Positions 1 through 5,441 of a stretch of DNA of 5,441 nucleotides are shown here, one piece after another. The stretch is from Cyanobacteria bacterium UBA8803 (GTDB lineage: Bacteria; Cyanobacteriota; Cyanobacteriia; Cyanobacteriales; Coleofasciculaceae), in contig DNXU01000420.1 in the NCBI GenBank assembly GCA_003505715.1, forward strand, positions 10,820 to 16,260, read 5' to 3'. The notes under the pieces were generated by a model that was not told where the DNA came from, ran no database searches, and saw only the letters and a program-made list of their open reading frames with translations. The position numbers were made by a program, and so were the translations under genes. The number at the start of each line of letters is the position of its first letter. The first letter of the stretch is position 1.

Positions 1-1393
1 CTTCTTTCGCAGCTTTAAACGGGGAATTGGGACCGATATTCAAGGATTTCTGCCGGAACTGGATGGACAAACGGTGAGGTTCGAGCAAGTTGGCCAATGG
101 TTTCTCAGCCAGATTATCGAAAAATTATCCCGTCCCCTGCCAGAAACTGGGGAAACCGAAGCAATTGACTCCCTCATTCTGACCGTACCTGTAGATAGTT
201 TTGAAGCCTACCGCCACTGGCTCACTCAGGTCTGTCAATTTTTAAACGTAGAACAGGTCAGAATGTTGGATGAACCCACAGCTGCGGCTTTGGGTTATGG
301 TATTGCCGATGGAGCAATCCTGCTGGTTATTGACTTTGGTGGCGGGACTTTGGACTTATCCCTGGTCCAACTAGATCGGGAAACTCAAGGAGCGACCAAA
401 CCCTTAGGCTTTATTCTAAAGTGGGGCGAGAAGCTATTAGGGGAAAGTTCAGGACAGAAGTCCAAACTGGCTCGCGTCCTAGCCAAAGTAGGGCAAAATT
501 TGGGAGGCTCGGATATTGATAACTGGTTAGTAGATTATTTTACCGAAACCCAAGGACTAACGCGATCGCCCCTAACCACCCGACTAGCAGAACGCTTGAA
601 AATTCAGCTCTCAGAACAGGAGTCAGCAACGGAGGTATATTTCAACGACGAAACCTTAGACAGTTACGAACTCCACCTCGACCGCACTACCTTTGAAAGT
701 ATTTTAAGCAAACACCAATTTTTCGATCTCCTCAATGAGAGGATGGCACAGTTATTACAACAAGGACGGCGCAGTGGCATAGAGGTTTCCGATATTGATG
801 CCGTATTGTTAGTCGGCGGTACGGTAAAAATCCCAGCCGTGCAAGACTGGGTCAAGGAATATTTCGATGCTGCCAAAATTAGGTGCGAAAAACCTTTTGA
901 AGCGATCGCTCAAGGCGCACTCCAGCTTGCTCAAGGCATTGAAGTCCAAGATTTTCTCTACCACAGCTACGGCATCCGGTACTGGGATCGGCGTAACAAC
1001 TGCCATAACTGGCATACCCTAATTCGAGCCGGACAGGCTTACCCGATGAGCGGCCCAGTGGAACTAGTATTAGGAGCATCGGTAGAAAACCAACCCAGTA
1101 TTGAATTAATTGTGGGGGAATTAGGTGCCGATGCAGGTGCTACAGAAGTTTATTTTGAAGGCGATCGCTTAGTGACTCGGCAGCTAGGCGGAGGCAAAAC
1201 CGCAGTGCAACCCCTCAACGATCGAGACGGAGCGAGAAATATTGCCCAACTCACACCTCCGGGGAATCCGGGAAGCGATCGCATCAAAGTCCAGTTTCAG
1301 GTAGATGGCGATCGTTCCCTGCGGATTACAGTAGAAGATTTACTAACCAATCAAACCTTATTGCAGAATCAGATTGTAGCTCAGTTAAGGTAA
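1..1393 (+). CDS. Hsp70-family (DnaK-like) protein, 5' end outside window
   Basis: This is a divergent Hsp70-type ATPase, probably a cytoplasmic chaperone-like protein. The frame is open from base 2, so the visible 463 residues lack the true start and the first phosphate-binding motif (the usual IDLGTT region). The GTG at 74 is internal, because the preceding residues (FFRSFKRGIG) still resemble the Hsp70 nucleotide-binding domain. Visible landmarks, numbered from base 2, are DEPTAAA at 90-96, the phosphate-2 motif DFGGGTLD at 111-118, GGSDID at 168-173, and the adenosine motif VLLVGGTVKIPAVQ around 268-281 followed by EAIAQGAL. After about residue 315 comes a poorly conserved beta-rich substrate-binding-like part (IKVQFQVDGD near 428-437). 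The protein ends at LR without a helical lid or an EEVD-like tail, so it is shorter than canonical DnaK (about 640 residues). It converges on the copper ATPase gene. The client is unknown. Family assignment is firm; specific role is not. Confidence 0.93.
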   Translation, partial: FFRSFKRGIGTDIQGFLPELDGQTVRFEQVGQWFLSQIIEKLSRPLPETGETEAIDSLILTVPVDSFEAYRHWLTQVCQFLNVEQVRMLDEPTAAALGYGIADGAILLVIDFGGGTLDLSLVQLDRETQGATKPLGFILKWGEKLLGESSGQKSKLARVLAKVGQNLGGSDIDNWLVDYFTETQGLTRSPLTTRLAERLKIQLSEQESATEVYFNDETLDSYELHLDRTTFESILSKHQFFDLLNERMAQLLQQGRRSGIEVSDIDAVLLVGGTVKIPAVQDWVKEYFDAAKIRCEKPFEAIAQGALQLAQGIEVQDFLYHSYGIRYWDRRNNCHNWHTLIRAGQAYPMSGPVELVLGASVENQPSIELIVGELGADAGATEVYFEGDRLVTRQLGGGKTAVQPLNDRDGARNIAQLTPPGNPGSDRIKVQFQVDGDRSLRITVEDLLTNQTLLQNQIVAQLR

Positions 1394-1407
1394 ATGCAAC
1401 TCTCCAA

Positions 1408-1425
1408 AATTCAATATCTTGAATT
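1408..1425. terminator. Weak inverted repeat between convergent genes
   Basis: AATTCAA (1408-1414) and TTGAATT (1419-1425) form a perfect 7-bp stem around a TATC loop. It lies between the Hsp70 stop and the ATPase stop and overlaps the latter (TAA at 1424-1426 on minus). On the minus strand the stem is followed by TTTTGG, a short T run. The placement suits a terminator for the copper operon. The stem has only one G-C pair and the T tract is short, so this is tentative. Confidence 0.3.
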
Positions 1426-3682
1426 AGCCGAATGTTTTGGGCTGAAAGTTACGCAACCGCAGCGCATTTGTTACCACTGAAACGGAACTAAATGCCATTG
1501 CTGCACCTGCAATAATCGGACTGAGCAGCCAACCGAAGAAGGGAAAGAGAATGCCTGCGGCGATGGGAATTCCTGCGACATTGTAGATGAAGGCAAAAAA
1601 CAAATTTTGTTTGATGTTGCGAATGGTGGCACGCGAGAGCTGAATCGCGGTGACAATACCTTGTAGATCGCCAGAGATGAGAGTAACGTCACTGGCTGCG
1701 ATCGCTACATCCGTTCCCGTGCCAATTGCTATCCCCACATCGGCTTGAGCTAGAGCAGGCGCATCATTAATGCCATCCCCCACCATCGCTACAATTTTAC
1801 CTTCGGACTGAAGTGTCTCAACCGTTGCTGCTTTCTGATCGGGGCGAACTTCAGCAAAAACTCGCTGGATGCCGACTTCACGAGCAATCACTTCAGCCGT
1901 GCGGCGGTTGTCTCCCGTCAACATAACTACGGACAATCCCATTTTCTGCAAGGCACGGATGGCATGTACGGATGAGGGTTTTACAGCATCGGCAATGCCC
2001 ATAATTCCTTCTACTTTGCCATTCACCGCAATCCAAATGACCGTTTTACCGAGATATTCCAATCGCTCCCAGTGTTGTTGTAAGCTGCTGGTATCAATTA
2101 AGAGTTCATTCATCCAACGGTGCGTTCCAATTTGCACCCATTGATTAGACCCATACCCTTGCACGCCACTGCCAGCAATTGCTTCAAATTCTTGTGAATC
2201 CGTCAATTCTACTCCTTGAGATTGGGCATATTGCACCACCGCTTCCGCCAGAGGATGTTCTGAATTCCGTTCAACGGATGCCGCTAAACCCAGAAGTTTT
2301 AGCTCGTTACTATTGGCTGTCCCATTAACCGTTACAAAGTCGGTTACAGTGGGTTTGCCTTGCGTAATCGTGCCTGTTTTGTCAAGCACAATCGTCTGCA
2401 ATTTGTGCGCCAGTTCTAGACTGTCTGCCCCCTTGATTAAAATGCCATTTTCTGCTCCTTTCCCTGTTCCCACCATAATTGACGTTGGTGTTGCTAAACC
2501 CAAGGCACAGGGACAAGCAATAATGAGTACACCCACCGTAGTAATCAATGCCATCGTGACATTGCCCATGATGTTGTACCAGATGATGAAGGTAGCGATC
2601 GCAATGGCAATCACAACCGGGACAAACCATCCGGTAACGCGATCGGCTAATCGCTGAATCGGTGCCTTAGATCCTTGTGCTTGCTGCACCAGTTTGACGA
2701 TTTGCGCCAAAAACGTATCTTTACCCACTCGTGTCGCTCGGAATTTGAAGCTTCCGGTTTTGTTGATGGTGGCTCCAATCACTTCATCACCGGGCTGCTT
2801 TTTCACCGCCACACTCTCGCCTGTCACCATCGCCTCATCAATGGTGGAGGAACCCTCAACAATTTCTCCATCCACCGGGATTTTTTCACCCGGACGAACG
2901 AGGATGACATCTCCCAAAACCACCTCAGCAATGGGAATATCCACCTCTCGTCCATTGCGAATCACTCGCGCCGTTTTTGCCTGCAAACCCATTAATTTAC
3001 GAATCGCTTCTGAGGTTTGTCCCTTAGCGCGGTTCTCCAACAGTCGTCCCAGCAAGAGCAAGGCAATAATTATAGATGCGGCTTCAAAGTACACATCGGG
3101 TTTAAGCCCCTGACTGATAAACCACTGGGGAAAGAAGGTGGGAAATAGAGAATAGAGGTAAGCGGCTCCTGTCCCAATTGCCACCAGTGTATCCATTGTC
3201 GCCGTATGGCGCTTCAGAGCTTTCCAGGCATTAATGTAGAACCCACTACCAGTCCAAAACAATACTGGAGCGGTGAGTACGAGTTGTAGCCAAGGATCGT
3301 GCAACCATATGGGAATGAAGGGTATCGGCAATCCCGTCATTGCAGGCAGCGAACCGATCGCCAGAACAGCACTGATGATACCGCTAACCCACACTTTGCG
3401 GCTCAAGTCCCGATTTTCACTTTGCCGTGTCTGTCGTTCTACATCATTTTCTGGGGCAAGTACATCATCTTGCATCGGCACAGCAGAATATCCAGCCGCA
3501 TCCACGGCATCTTGAATCGCGGCTACATCAGTTTCGTTGGGGTTGTAGGTAACGCTGGCTTGTTCAGCGCCGAAGTTAACATTGCACGCCTCCACTCCCG
3601 GAACCGAGCGGATTGCCTCTTCAATGTTACCTGCACAAGAGGCACAACTCATGCCTCGCAATTTGAGTGTCGTATTTTCCAT
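1424..3682 (-). CDS. copA: Cu(I)-translocating P1B-type ATPase (CopA/PacS type)
   Basis: This 752-residue integral membrane pump moves Cu(I) using ATP. In order it has an N-terminal heavy-metal domain with GMSCASC (Cys13, Cys16), two TM helices (about 97-116 and 129-150), and a second pair (163-183, 198-215). Next come the actuator TGES (287-290), TM5 (352-370), and TM6 with the ion-site Cys-Pro-Cys (390-392). The phosphorylation site is DKTGT (Asp434), followed by the P1B-specific SEHP (His476-Pro477), TGDN (589-592) and GDGIND (635-640). TM7 has Tyr700-Asn701 and TM8 has Met729 with Ser732-Ser733. CPC plus YN plus MxxSS marks the Cu(I) subgroup, P1B-1. The start is the ATG at 3680-3682, because AGGGAG lies 7 nt upstream; a GTG eight codons earlier lacks this support. 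It follows the chaperone gene by 51 nt, probably in one transcript. From memory it resembles cyanobacterial PacS (thylakoid) more than CtaA, but location and direction of transport are inferred. Confidence 0.97.
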   Translation of the reverse strand: MENTTLKLRGMSCASCAGNIEEAIRSVPGVEACNVNFGAEQASVTYNPNETDVAAIQDAVDAAGYSAVPMQDDVLAPENDVERQTRQSENRDLSRKVWVSGIISAVLAIGSLPAMTGLPIPFIPIWLHDPWLQLVLTAPVLFWTGSGFYINAWKALKRHTATMDTLVAIGTGAAYLYSLFPTFFPQWFISQGLKPDVYFEAASIIIALLLLGRLLENRAKGQTSEAIRKLMGLQAKTARVIRNGREVDIPIAEVVLGDVILVRPGEKIPVDGEIVEGSSTIDEAMVTGESVAVKKQPGDEVIGATINKTGSFKFRATRVGKDTFLAQIVKLVQQAQGSKAPIQRLADRVTGWFVPVVIAIAIATFIIWYNIMGNVTMALITTVGVLIIACPCALGLATPTSIMVGTGKGAENGILIKGADSLELAHKLQTIVLDKTGTITQGKPTVTDFVTVNGTANSNELKLLGLAASVERNSEHPLAEAVVQYAQSQGVELTDSQEFEAIAGSGVQGYGSNQWVQIGTHRWMNELLIDTSSLQQHWERLEYLGKTVIWIAVNGKVEGIMGIADAVKPSSVHAIRALQKMGLSVVMLTGDNRRTAEVIAREVGIQRVFAEVRPDQKAATVETLQSEGKIVAMVGDGINDAPALAQADVGIAIGTGTDVAIAASDVTLISGDLQGIVTAIQLSRATIRNIKQNLFFAFIYNVAGIPIAAGILFPFFGWLLSPIIAGAAMAFSSVSVVTNALRLRNFQPKTFG

Positions 3683-3689
3683 TTCATAA

Positions 3690-3695
3690 CTCCCT
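3690..3695 (-). promoter_or_regulatory. Ribosome binding site fixing the copA start
   Basis: AGGGAG on the minus strand sits 7 nt before the ATG at 3682. It is the reason for choosing this start over the GTG at 3706, which would add eight residues (MRISGSYE) that do not belong to the heavy-metal domain. Confidence 0.7.
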
Positions 3696-3733
3696 GATAT
3701 ACGCACGAGTATTTAATCTTTGGAATGTTGGCG

Positions 3734-3928
3734 CTAAGCAACTGAGTATCCGGCGTCAGTAATAGCTTGCTTCACAACCGCCTCAGATGCTTCCGTCTCA
3801 ATGCTGACTAACTTGGTTTTTGGATCGGCAGTAACGGTAGCCGTCGCATCAACCGCCTTGATTGCCTTAGTAATAGTGTCTGCGCAGGCAGAACACGCCA
3901 AGTTGGGAACTTTGAGTTGTAACGTCAT
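3734..3928 (-). CDS. atx1: Atx1-like copper chaperone (HMA domain protein)
   Basis: This is a small soluble Cu(I) carrier, 64 residues, a single ferredoxin-like heavy-metal-associated domain. The metal site is Cys12-x-x-Cys15 (LACSAC). The usual Met before the CxxC motif is replaced by Ala, as in Synechocystis Atx1, which from memory has the same length and a similar MTIQL start. Residue 61 in the C-terminal loop (AGYSVA) is Tyr, where I recall copper-coordinating His61 in Synechocystis Atx1. The start is the ATG at 3926-3928: AGGA lies 8 nt upstream and the family alignment begins there. The longer reading from 3991 would run through the promoter. The gene lies 51 nt before the Cu-ATPase gene on the same strand, so it likely hands copper to the CxxC domain of that pump. 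CopZ is the equivalent name in other bacteria. Confidence 0.92.
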   Translation of the reverse strand: MTLQLKVPNLACSACADTITKAIKAVDATATVTADPKTKLVSIETEASEAVVKQAITDAGYSVA

Positions 3929-3936
3929 GATGCAAA

Positions 3937-3940
3937 TCCT
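3937..3940 (-). promoter_or_regulatory. Ribosome binding site fixing the chaperone start
   Basis: AGGA on the minus strand is 8 nt from the ATG at 3928. It supports the 64-residue product over longer in-frame readings. Confidence 0.55.
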
Positions 3941-3959
3941 ATTTCTGTGAACTCCCTTT

Positions 3960-3991
3960 ATCATGAAGTGTCCAGCACACTGGAGAGTCAA
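3960..3991 (-). promoter_or_regulatory. MerR-type metal-responsive promoter/operator of the copper operon
   Basis: On the minus strand, a -35 hexamer TTGACT (3986-3991) and a -10 candidate CATGAT (3960-3965, 4/6 to consensus) are 20 bp apart. This is longer than the usual 17 bp and is the hallmark of promoters activated by MerR-family regulators (CueR, ZntR, CadR; CoaR in Synechocystis). The spacer holds the dyad TCCAG-TGTG-CTGGA (3971-3984). Further outward there are matching A/T pairs, giving 7 of 9 symmetric pairs around the 4-nt centre. The likely transcript start is about 20-30 nt before the chaperone ATG. No MerR-family gene is in the window, so the regulator is unidentified and would have to lie elsewhere. 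Confidence 0.6.
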
Positions 3992-4005
3992 GGGGGAGTG
4001 AAAGC

Positions 4006-4020
4006 AAATTTTGAAAATTT
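4006..4020. repeat. AT-rich palindrome upstream of the copper promoter
   Basis: AAATTTT (4006-4012), a central G, and AAAATTT (4014-4020) form a perfect 15-base palindrome. It begins 14 bp upstream of the -35 of the copper operon, about where a distal UP element could sit. With no loop it is a poor hairpin. Apart from this and the decayed 3' part described separately, I see no gene in 3992-4116: all plus-strand readings are short and unrecognised. Confidence 0.35.
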
Positions 4021-4116
4021 ATCAATATGTAGTTACCAACTGGAAAACTTCGCACGAAAGGAGCCACGTCAGAACATGGGAACCTAAAACCAAGATAGAA
4101 AATCCCGGACGCATGA

Positions 4117-4326
4117 AACCCTCAGTCCACAGCCGATCCAAGCGATCGCATTTCCTCCGCGCTGTTGTCTTGGGCGATTGCAAGACTAAGACGACAGCTC
4201 AAAGTTATCATGGTCGATGAAAGTCAGGATACTGACCAACTTCAGATCGAACTGATTGCATTGCTCATTGAGCCAGGACAATCATTCATCATTGCAGTAA
4301 GCGATCGCTATCAGTCAATATATTGA
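4117..4326 (+). pseudogene. Remnant of a UvrD/Rep-type (SF1) helicase
   Basis: A short frame, open from 4117 to the TGA at 4324-4326, encodes a piece of the ATPase core of UvrD/Rep-like DNA helicases. The strong part is 4204-4323. It begins with a hydrophobic strand and motif II (VIMVDESQDTDQLQ, the Asp-Glu-x-Gln Walker B box), then about 25 residues later has the motif III region ending DRYQSIY. In intact relatives that strand reads V-G-D-x-x-Q-S-I-Y and continues into G-x-R-G-A. Here Gly is replaced by Ser (AVSDRYQSIY) and the frame stops right after Tyr. Walker A and everything downstream are absent, and a TGA at 4114-4116 closes the frame upstream. The piece cannot be functional. The ATG at 4210 would give only 38 residues. 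The link of 4117-4200 to the helicase is uncertain. Confidence 0.65.
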
Positions 4327-4336
4327 AGCCAGCACG

Positions 4337-4867
4337 ATGAACAAAGAGAAAACTATTTTTAGGACGGATTGGATTACTGTCAAGGAAACAGCTAAAGGTT
4401 TTCATTACCTAGAAAGAAAAGGCAGAGATTCTGTAGCGATATTTCTTGTAAGAAGAAGTAATCTTAATAAAGGAGAGTATGAAGTTCTGATTAGACAGCA
4501 GCCTCTCTGTATTGATATTCCCGATATTAACGAAGAACATCGGCTCTATCCTTGCCCCATTACTGGGGGGATAGATGAAGGTGAATTACCAGAGGAAGCA
4601 GCTATTAGAGAAGTGTATGAAGAAGCTGGTTTTTCAGTTGAGGTTTTGCCGCTAGGGAAGTATATTGTTGGGACTCAAACGAATGAAATTTGCTATATGT
4701 ATTATGCTGATGTAACGGGTATGGAGCCGGAAGTTGCACAGCAGGATGGCAGTTATTTTGAATCGATTAGTCAAAATGAATGGCATTCTTTGGGTTACTT
4801 GAATCAATGCGATTATGCAGCTTGCCAGATTGGGTATTTTAGATTAAAAAATATTCTTTGTATATAA
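4337..4867 (+). CDS. Nudix hydrolase
   Basis: A 176-residue soluble protein of the Nudix superfamily, which hydrolyses nucleoside diphosphates linked to another moiety using divalent metal. The Nudix box is complete at residues 77-99: Gly77, Glu83, then REVYEEAGF (Arg91, Glu92, Glu95, Glu96, Gly98), fitting G-x5-E-x7-REUxEExGU exactly. The metal ligands in the helix are intact, so it is probably active. Sequence before the box (DSVAIFLVRR, YEVLIRQQ) fits the first strands of the fold, and the arrangement resembles ADP-ribose/nucleotide-sugar pyrophosphatase types, but the substrate cannot be read from sequence. The ATG has no clear Shine-Dalgarno; it begins 10 nt after the stop of the helicase remnant, and upstream in-frame codons to 4301 offer no better start. 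Single-line hand counts give roughly 30-45% GC against about 48-53% in the Hsp70 and ATPase genes, suggesting a different history. Confidence 0.93.
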   Translation: MNKEKTIFRTDWITVKETAKGFHYLERKGRDSVAIFLVRRSNLNKGEYEVLIRQQPLCIDIPDINEEHRLYPCPITGGIDEGELPEEAAIREVYEEAGFSVEVLPLGKYIVGTQTNEICYMYYADVTGMEPEVAQQDGSYFESISQNEWHSLGYLNQCDYAACQIGYFRLKNILCI

Positions 4868-4882
4868 AAATAGCATTTTTAT
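4864..4882. terminator. AT-only hairpin at the end of the Nudix gene
   Basis: ATAAAAAT (4864-4871) and ATTTTTAT (4875-4882) form a perfect 8-bp stem with loop AGC, overlapping the Nudix TAA (4865-4867). The place suits a terminator, but the stem has no G-C pairs and may be too weak. It is also part of a near-duplicated sequence (see 4920-4935). Confidence 0.3.
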
Positions 4883-4912
4883 TTGATATATAAACTAAGT
4901 TGACTAAACTTA

Positions 4913-4921
4913 TGGTAAAAT
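4913..4921 (+). promoter_or_regulatory. Extended -10 promoter candidate for the transposase
   Basis: TGG followed by TAAAAT (TGn plus a 5/6 match to TATAAT) lies 29 bp before the transposase ATG. No convincing -35 is found 16-18 bp upstream; the TTGACT at 4900-4905 is only 10 bp away, too close to pair with it. Confidence 0.3.
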
Positions 4922-4950
4922 AAAAATGCATTTTTTGAGCCAAGTATGGT

Positions 4951-5415
4951 ATGGAAAGCTCAGAGATAGAAAAACAGATTCAAGAGTTGGATGATTGGAC
5001 AAAAACCAATATAGACTCAAGAGAATTGAAGAGAGCGTTAGGAGTAAAATTAGCTCTCCAAGGCTGGGCTTATAGAGCAATAGCCAAAGGTCTAAATGTA
5101 TCAAGTAGCTTTATAAGCAAATGGAGAAAGCGCTTTAAAGAAGCTGGGATAGCGGGATTGAGATTATCGTACAAAGGTGCCAAAAGTTATTTAACAGAAA
5201 AGCAAAGGCAAGAAGTAATCAATTGGTTAAGAGCGCAAGAATATTGGGATTTATCGGAATTAGAAAGTTATTTAATCAAGCAGTATGATGTAGTATTTAA
5301 ATCGCCAAAAAGTTACTATGAGTTACTGAAAGAAGCGCGAAAGACTTGGCAAAAAGCACAAAAAAAGCATCCCAGTAAAGACCCAGAATTAGTCAAAAAA
5401 AAGCTGAAGAGCTGA
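4951..5415 (+). CDS. IS630-family transposase, N-terminal DNA-binding ORF
   Basis: The 154-residue product matches the front half of IS630-family transposases common in cyanobacteria. It has a helix-turn-helix region at about 25-62 (RELKRALGVKLALQG, then SSSFISKWRKRF). A second winged-helix-like segment follows at about 75-130 (GAKSYLTEKQRQEVINWL, then a SPKSYYELLK stretch). The linker DPELVKKK normally leads into the DDE catalytic domain (xxDE-CH motif). Here the frame runs into eight A residues (5395-5402) and stops at TGA 5413-5415, so no catalytic residue is encoded. A shift into the -1 frame at the A tract gives KKKAEELTGQQL, with AEELT plausible for the family, but meets TGA at 5430-5432; the +1 frame stops at once (5405-5407). 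The ORF is either ORF A of a frameshifting element that is also damaged, or a dead copy. The start has no clear Shine-Dalgarno but fits the family N-terminus. Confidence 0.85.
   Translation: MESSEIEKQIQELDDWTKTNIDSRELKRALGVKLALQGWAYRAIAKGLNVSSSFISKWRKRFKEAGIAGLRLSYKGAKSYLTEKQRQEVINWLRAQEYWDLSELESYLIKQYDVVFKSPKSYYELLKEARKTWQKAQKKHPSKDPELVKKKLKS
5395..5402 (+). other. A8 tract at the transposase frame break
   Basis: Eight consecutive A residues lie in the codons for KKK just before the transposase stop. Such tracts are slippery for the ribosome (A-AAA-AAA type, -1) and are also hot spots for one-base indels. The family linker continues sensibly for a few codons in the -1 frame, which is why the site matters. 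Confidence 0.55.
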
Positions 5416-5441
5416 CTGGGCAACAACTATGACCGTGTCTT

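Larger units (their letters stand above)
562..4308. repeat. Eight dispersed HIP1 octamers (GCGATCGC)
   Basis: Exact copies begin at 562, 902, 1161, 1275, 1698, 2595, 4142 and 4301. Four are in the Hsp70 gene, two in the Cu-ATPase gene and two in the helicase-remnant stretch. Near copies also occur (1308, 2639, 3354). HIP1 is a palindrome over-represented in many cyanobacterial genomes, and this density supports that origin. No copy occurs in 4309-5441. Confidence 0.9.
4864..4935. repeat. Near-identical AT-rich direct repeat pair
   Basis: The segment at 4864-4880 and the one at 4920-4935 both read ATAAAAAT then GCATTTTT, differing only by one extra A before the G in the first copy. The second contains a perfect 14-base palindrome (AAAAATGCATTTTT, 4922-4935). 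The 39 bases between contain a 6-bp stem, TAAGTT (4896-4901) and AACTTA (4907-4912), with a 5-nt loop. The cluster lies where the left end of the insertion sequence is expected. Confidence 0.5.
4891..5441 (+). mobile_element. Left part of an IS630-family insertion sequence
   Basis: The transposase ORF at 4951-5415 implies an insertion sequence whose left end lies in the AT-rich stretch 4868-4950 and whose right part is outside the window or lost. The boundary at 4891 is a guess: it begins with TA (IS630 elements insert at TA) and opens a block, 4891-4915, with a TAAGTT/AACTTA dyad that could be terminal repeat sequence. Without the right end the inverted repeat cannot be confirmed. Target duplications cannot be checked here. 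Confidence 0.5.

Noticed and set aside
2313..3697. Several plus-strand readings of 80-139 codons opposite the ATPase gene
   Set aside because: They are antisense shadows of a gene with every P1B-ATPase motif; none shows a domain or a start signal.
3683..3733. ATAC-N6-GTAT dyad between chaperone and ATPase genes as an operator
   Set aside because: The four-base arms are expected by chance and there is no promoter hexamer pair around them.
3929..3991. N-terminal extension of the copper chaperone from 3991
   Set aside because: The 21 extra residues are not family-like and are encoded by the promoter and leader. The ATG at 3928 has its own AGGA and matches the known 64-residue length.
4120..4215. 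A 29-codon minus-strand reading opposite the helicase remnant
   Set aside because: It is too short, has no ribosome site, and has no family resemblance that I can name.
4011..4220. A 69-codon plus-strand reading with an ATG at 4011
   Set aside because: It has no recognisable domain and its composition is unlike a folded protein. It lacks a ribosome site, overlaps the copper promoter's upstream region, and conflicts with the helicase remnant, which is in another frame with clear motifs.
4900..4921. TTGACT plus TAAAAT as a complete transposase promoter
   Set aside because: The spacer is only 10 bp, which sigma-70-type polymerase would not use. TTGACT here more likely belongs to the IS end repeat.
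1..5441. CRISPR array, tRNA, rRNA or riboswitch
   Set aside because: I saw no regularly spaced repeats, no tRNA-like T-loop (GTTCRA) cloverleaf, no rRNA stretches and no recognisable riboswitch core.
3734..5441. A new defence system made of helicase, Nudix and transposase
   Set aside because: The helicase is a fragment of under 70 codons, the transposase lacks its catalytic half, and the Nudix gene has no conserved partner nearby, so there is no intact multi-gene unit.

Overview
The window looks like cyanobacterial chromosome. Eight exact copies of the octamer GCGATCGC (the HIP1 repeat typical of many cyanobacteria) lie between positions 562 and 4308. The small copper chaperone also aligns residue for residue in length with cyanobacterial Atx1, and the copper ATPase resembles cyanobacterial PacS. 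The genus cannot be told from the sequence alone.

Layout: (1) 1-1393, plus strand: a divergent Hsp70-family protein whose N-terminus lies outside the window. (2) 1424-3928, minus strand: a copper module transcribed leftward, the Atx1-like metallochaperone (3734-3928) followed 51 nt later by a CopA/PacS-type Cu(I) P1B-ATPase (1424-3682). The ATPase converges on the Hsp70 gene with only 30 bp between the stop codons. Directly upstream of the chaperone is a promoter-like block: a -35 TTGACT, a 20-bp spacer centred on a TCCAG-TGTG-CTGGA dyad, and a weak -10. This is the architecture of MerR-family metal-responsive promoters. (3) 3992-4326: no intact gene. The 3' part carries a decayed scrap of a UvrD/Rep-type helicase (motif II and motif III regions) that ends in a stop codon. 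(4) 4337-4867, plus strand: an intact Nudix hydrolase, more AT-rich than the left half. (5) 4868-5441: an AT-rich, repeat-rich junction followed by the N-terminal (DNA-binding) ORF of an IS630-family transposase. That ORF runs into an A8 tract and stops. The catalytic domain is not in the window.

Functionally, the chaperone and ATPase form a coherent unit: the chaperone carries Cu(I) and passes it to the N-terminal CxxC domain of the ATPase, which moves it across a membrane. The Hsp70, Nudix and transposase genes have no visible functional tie to the copper pair. The right-hand 1.1 kb (helicase remnant, Nudix, IS) reads as an accessory or rearranged zone, with no HIP1 copy after position 4308 and lower GC.

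I do not see a new multi-gene system. The most interesting signals are the MerR-like promoter of the copper operon, the His-to-Tyr difference at chaperone position 61, the hidden helicase remnant, and the A8 tract at the transposase break.
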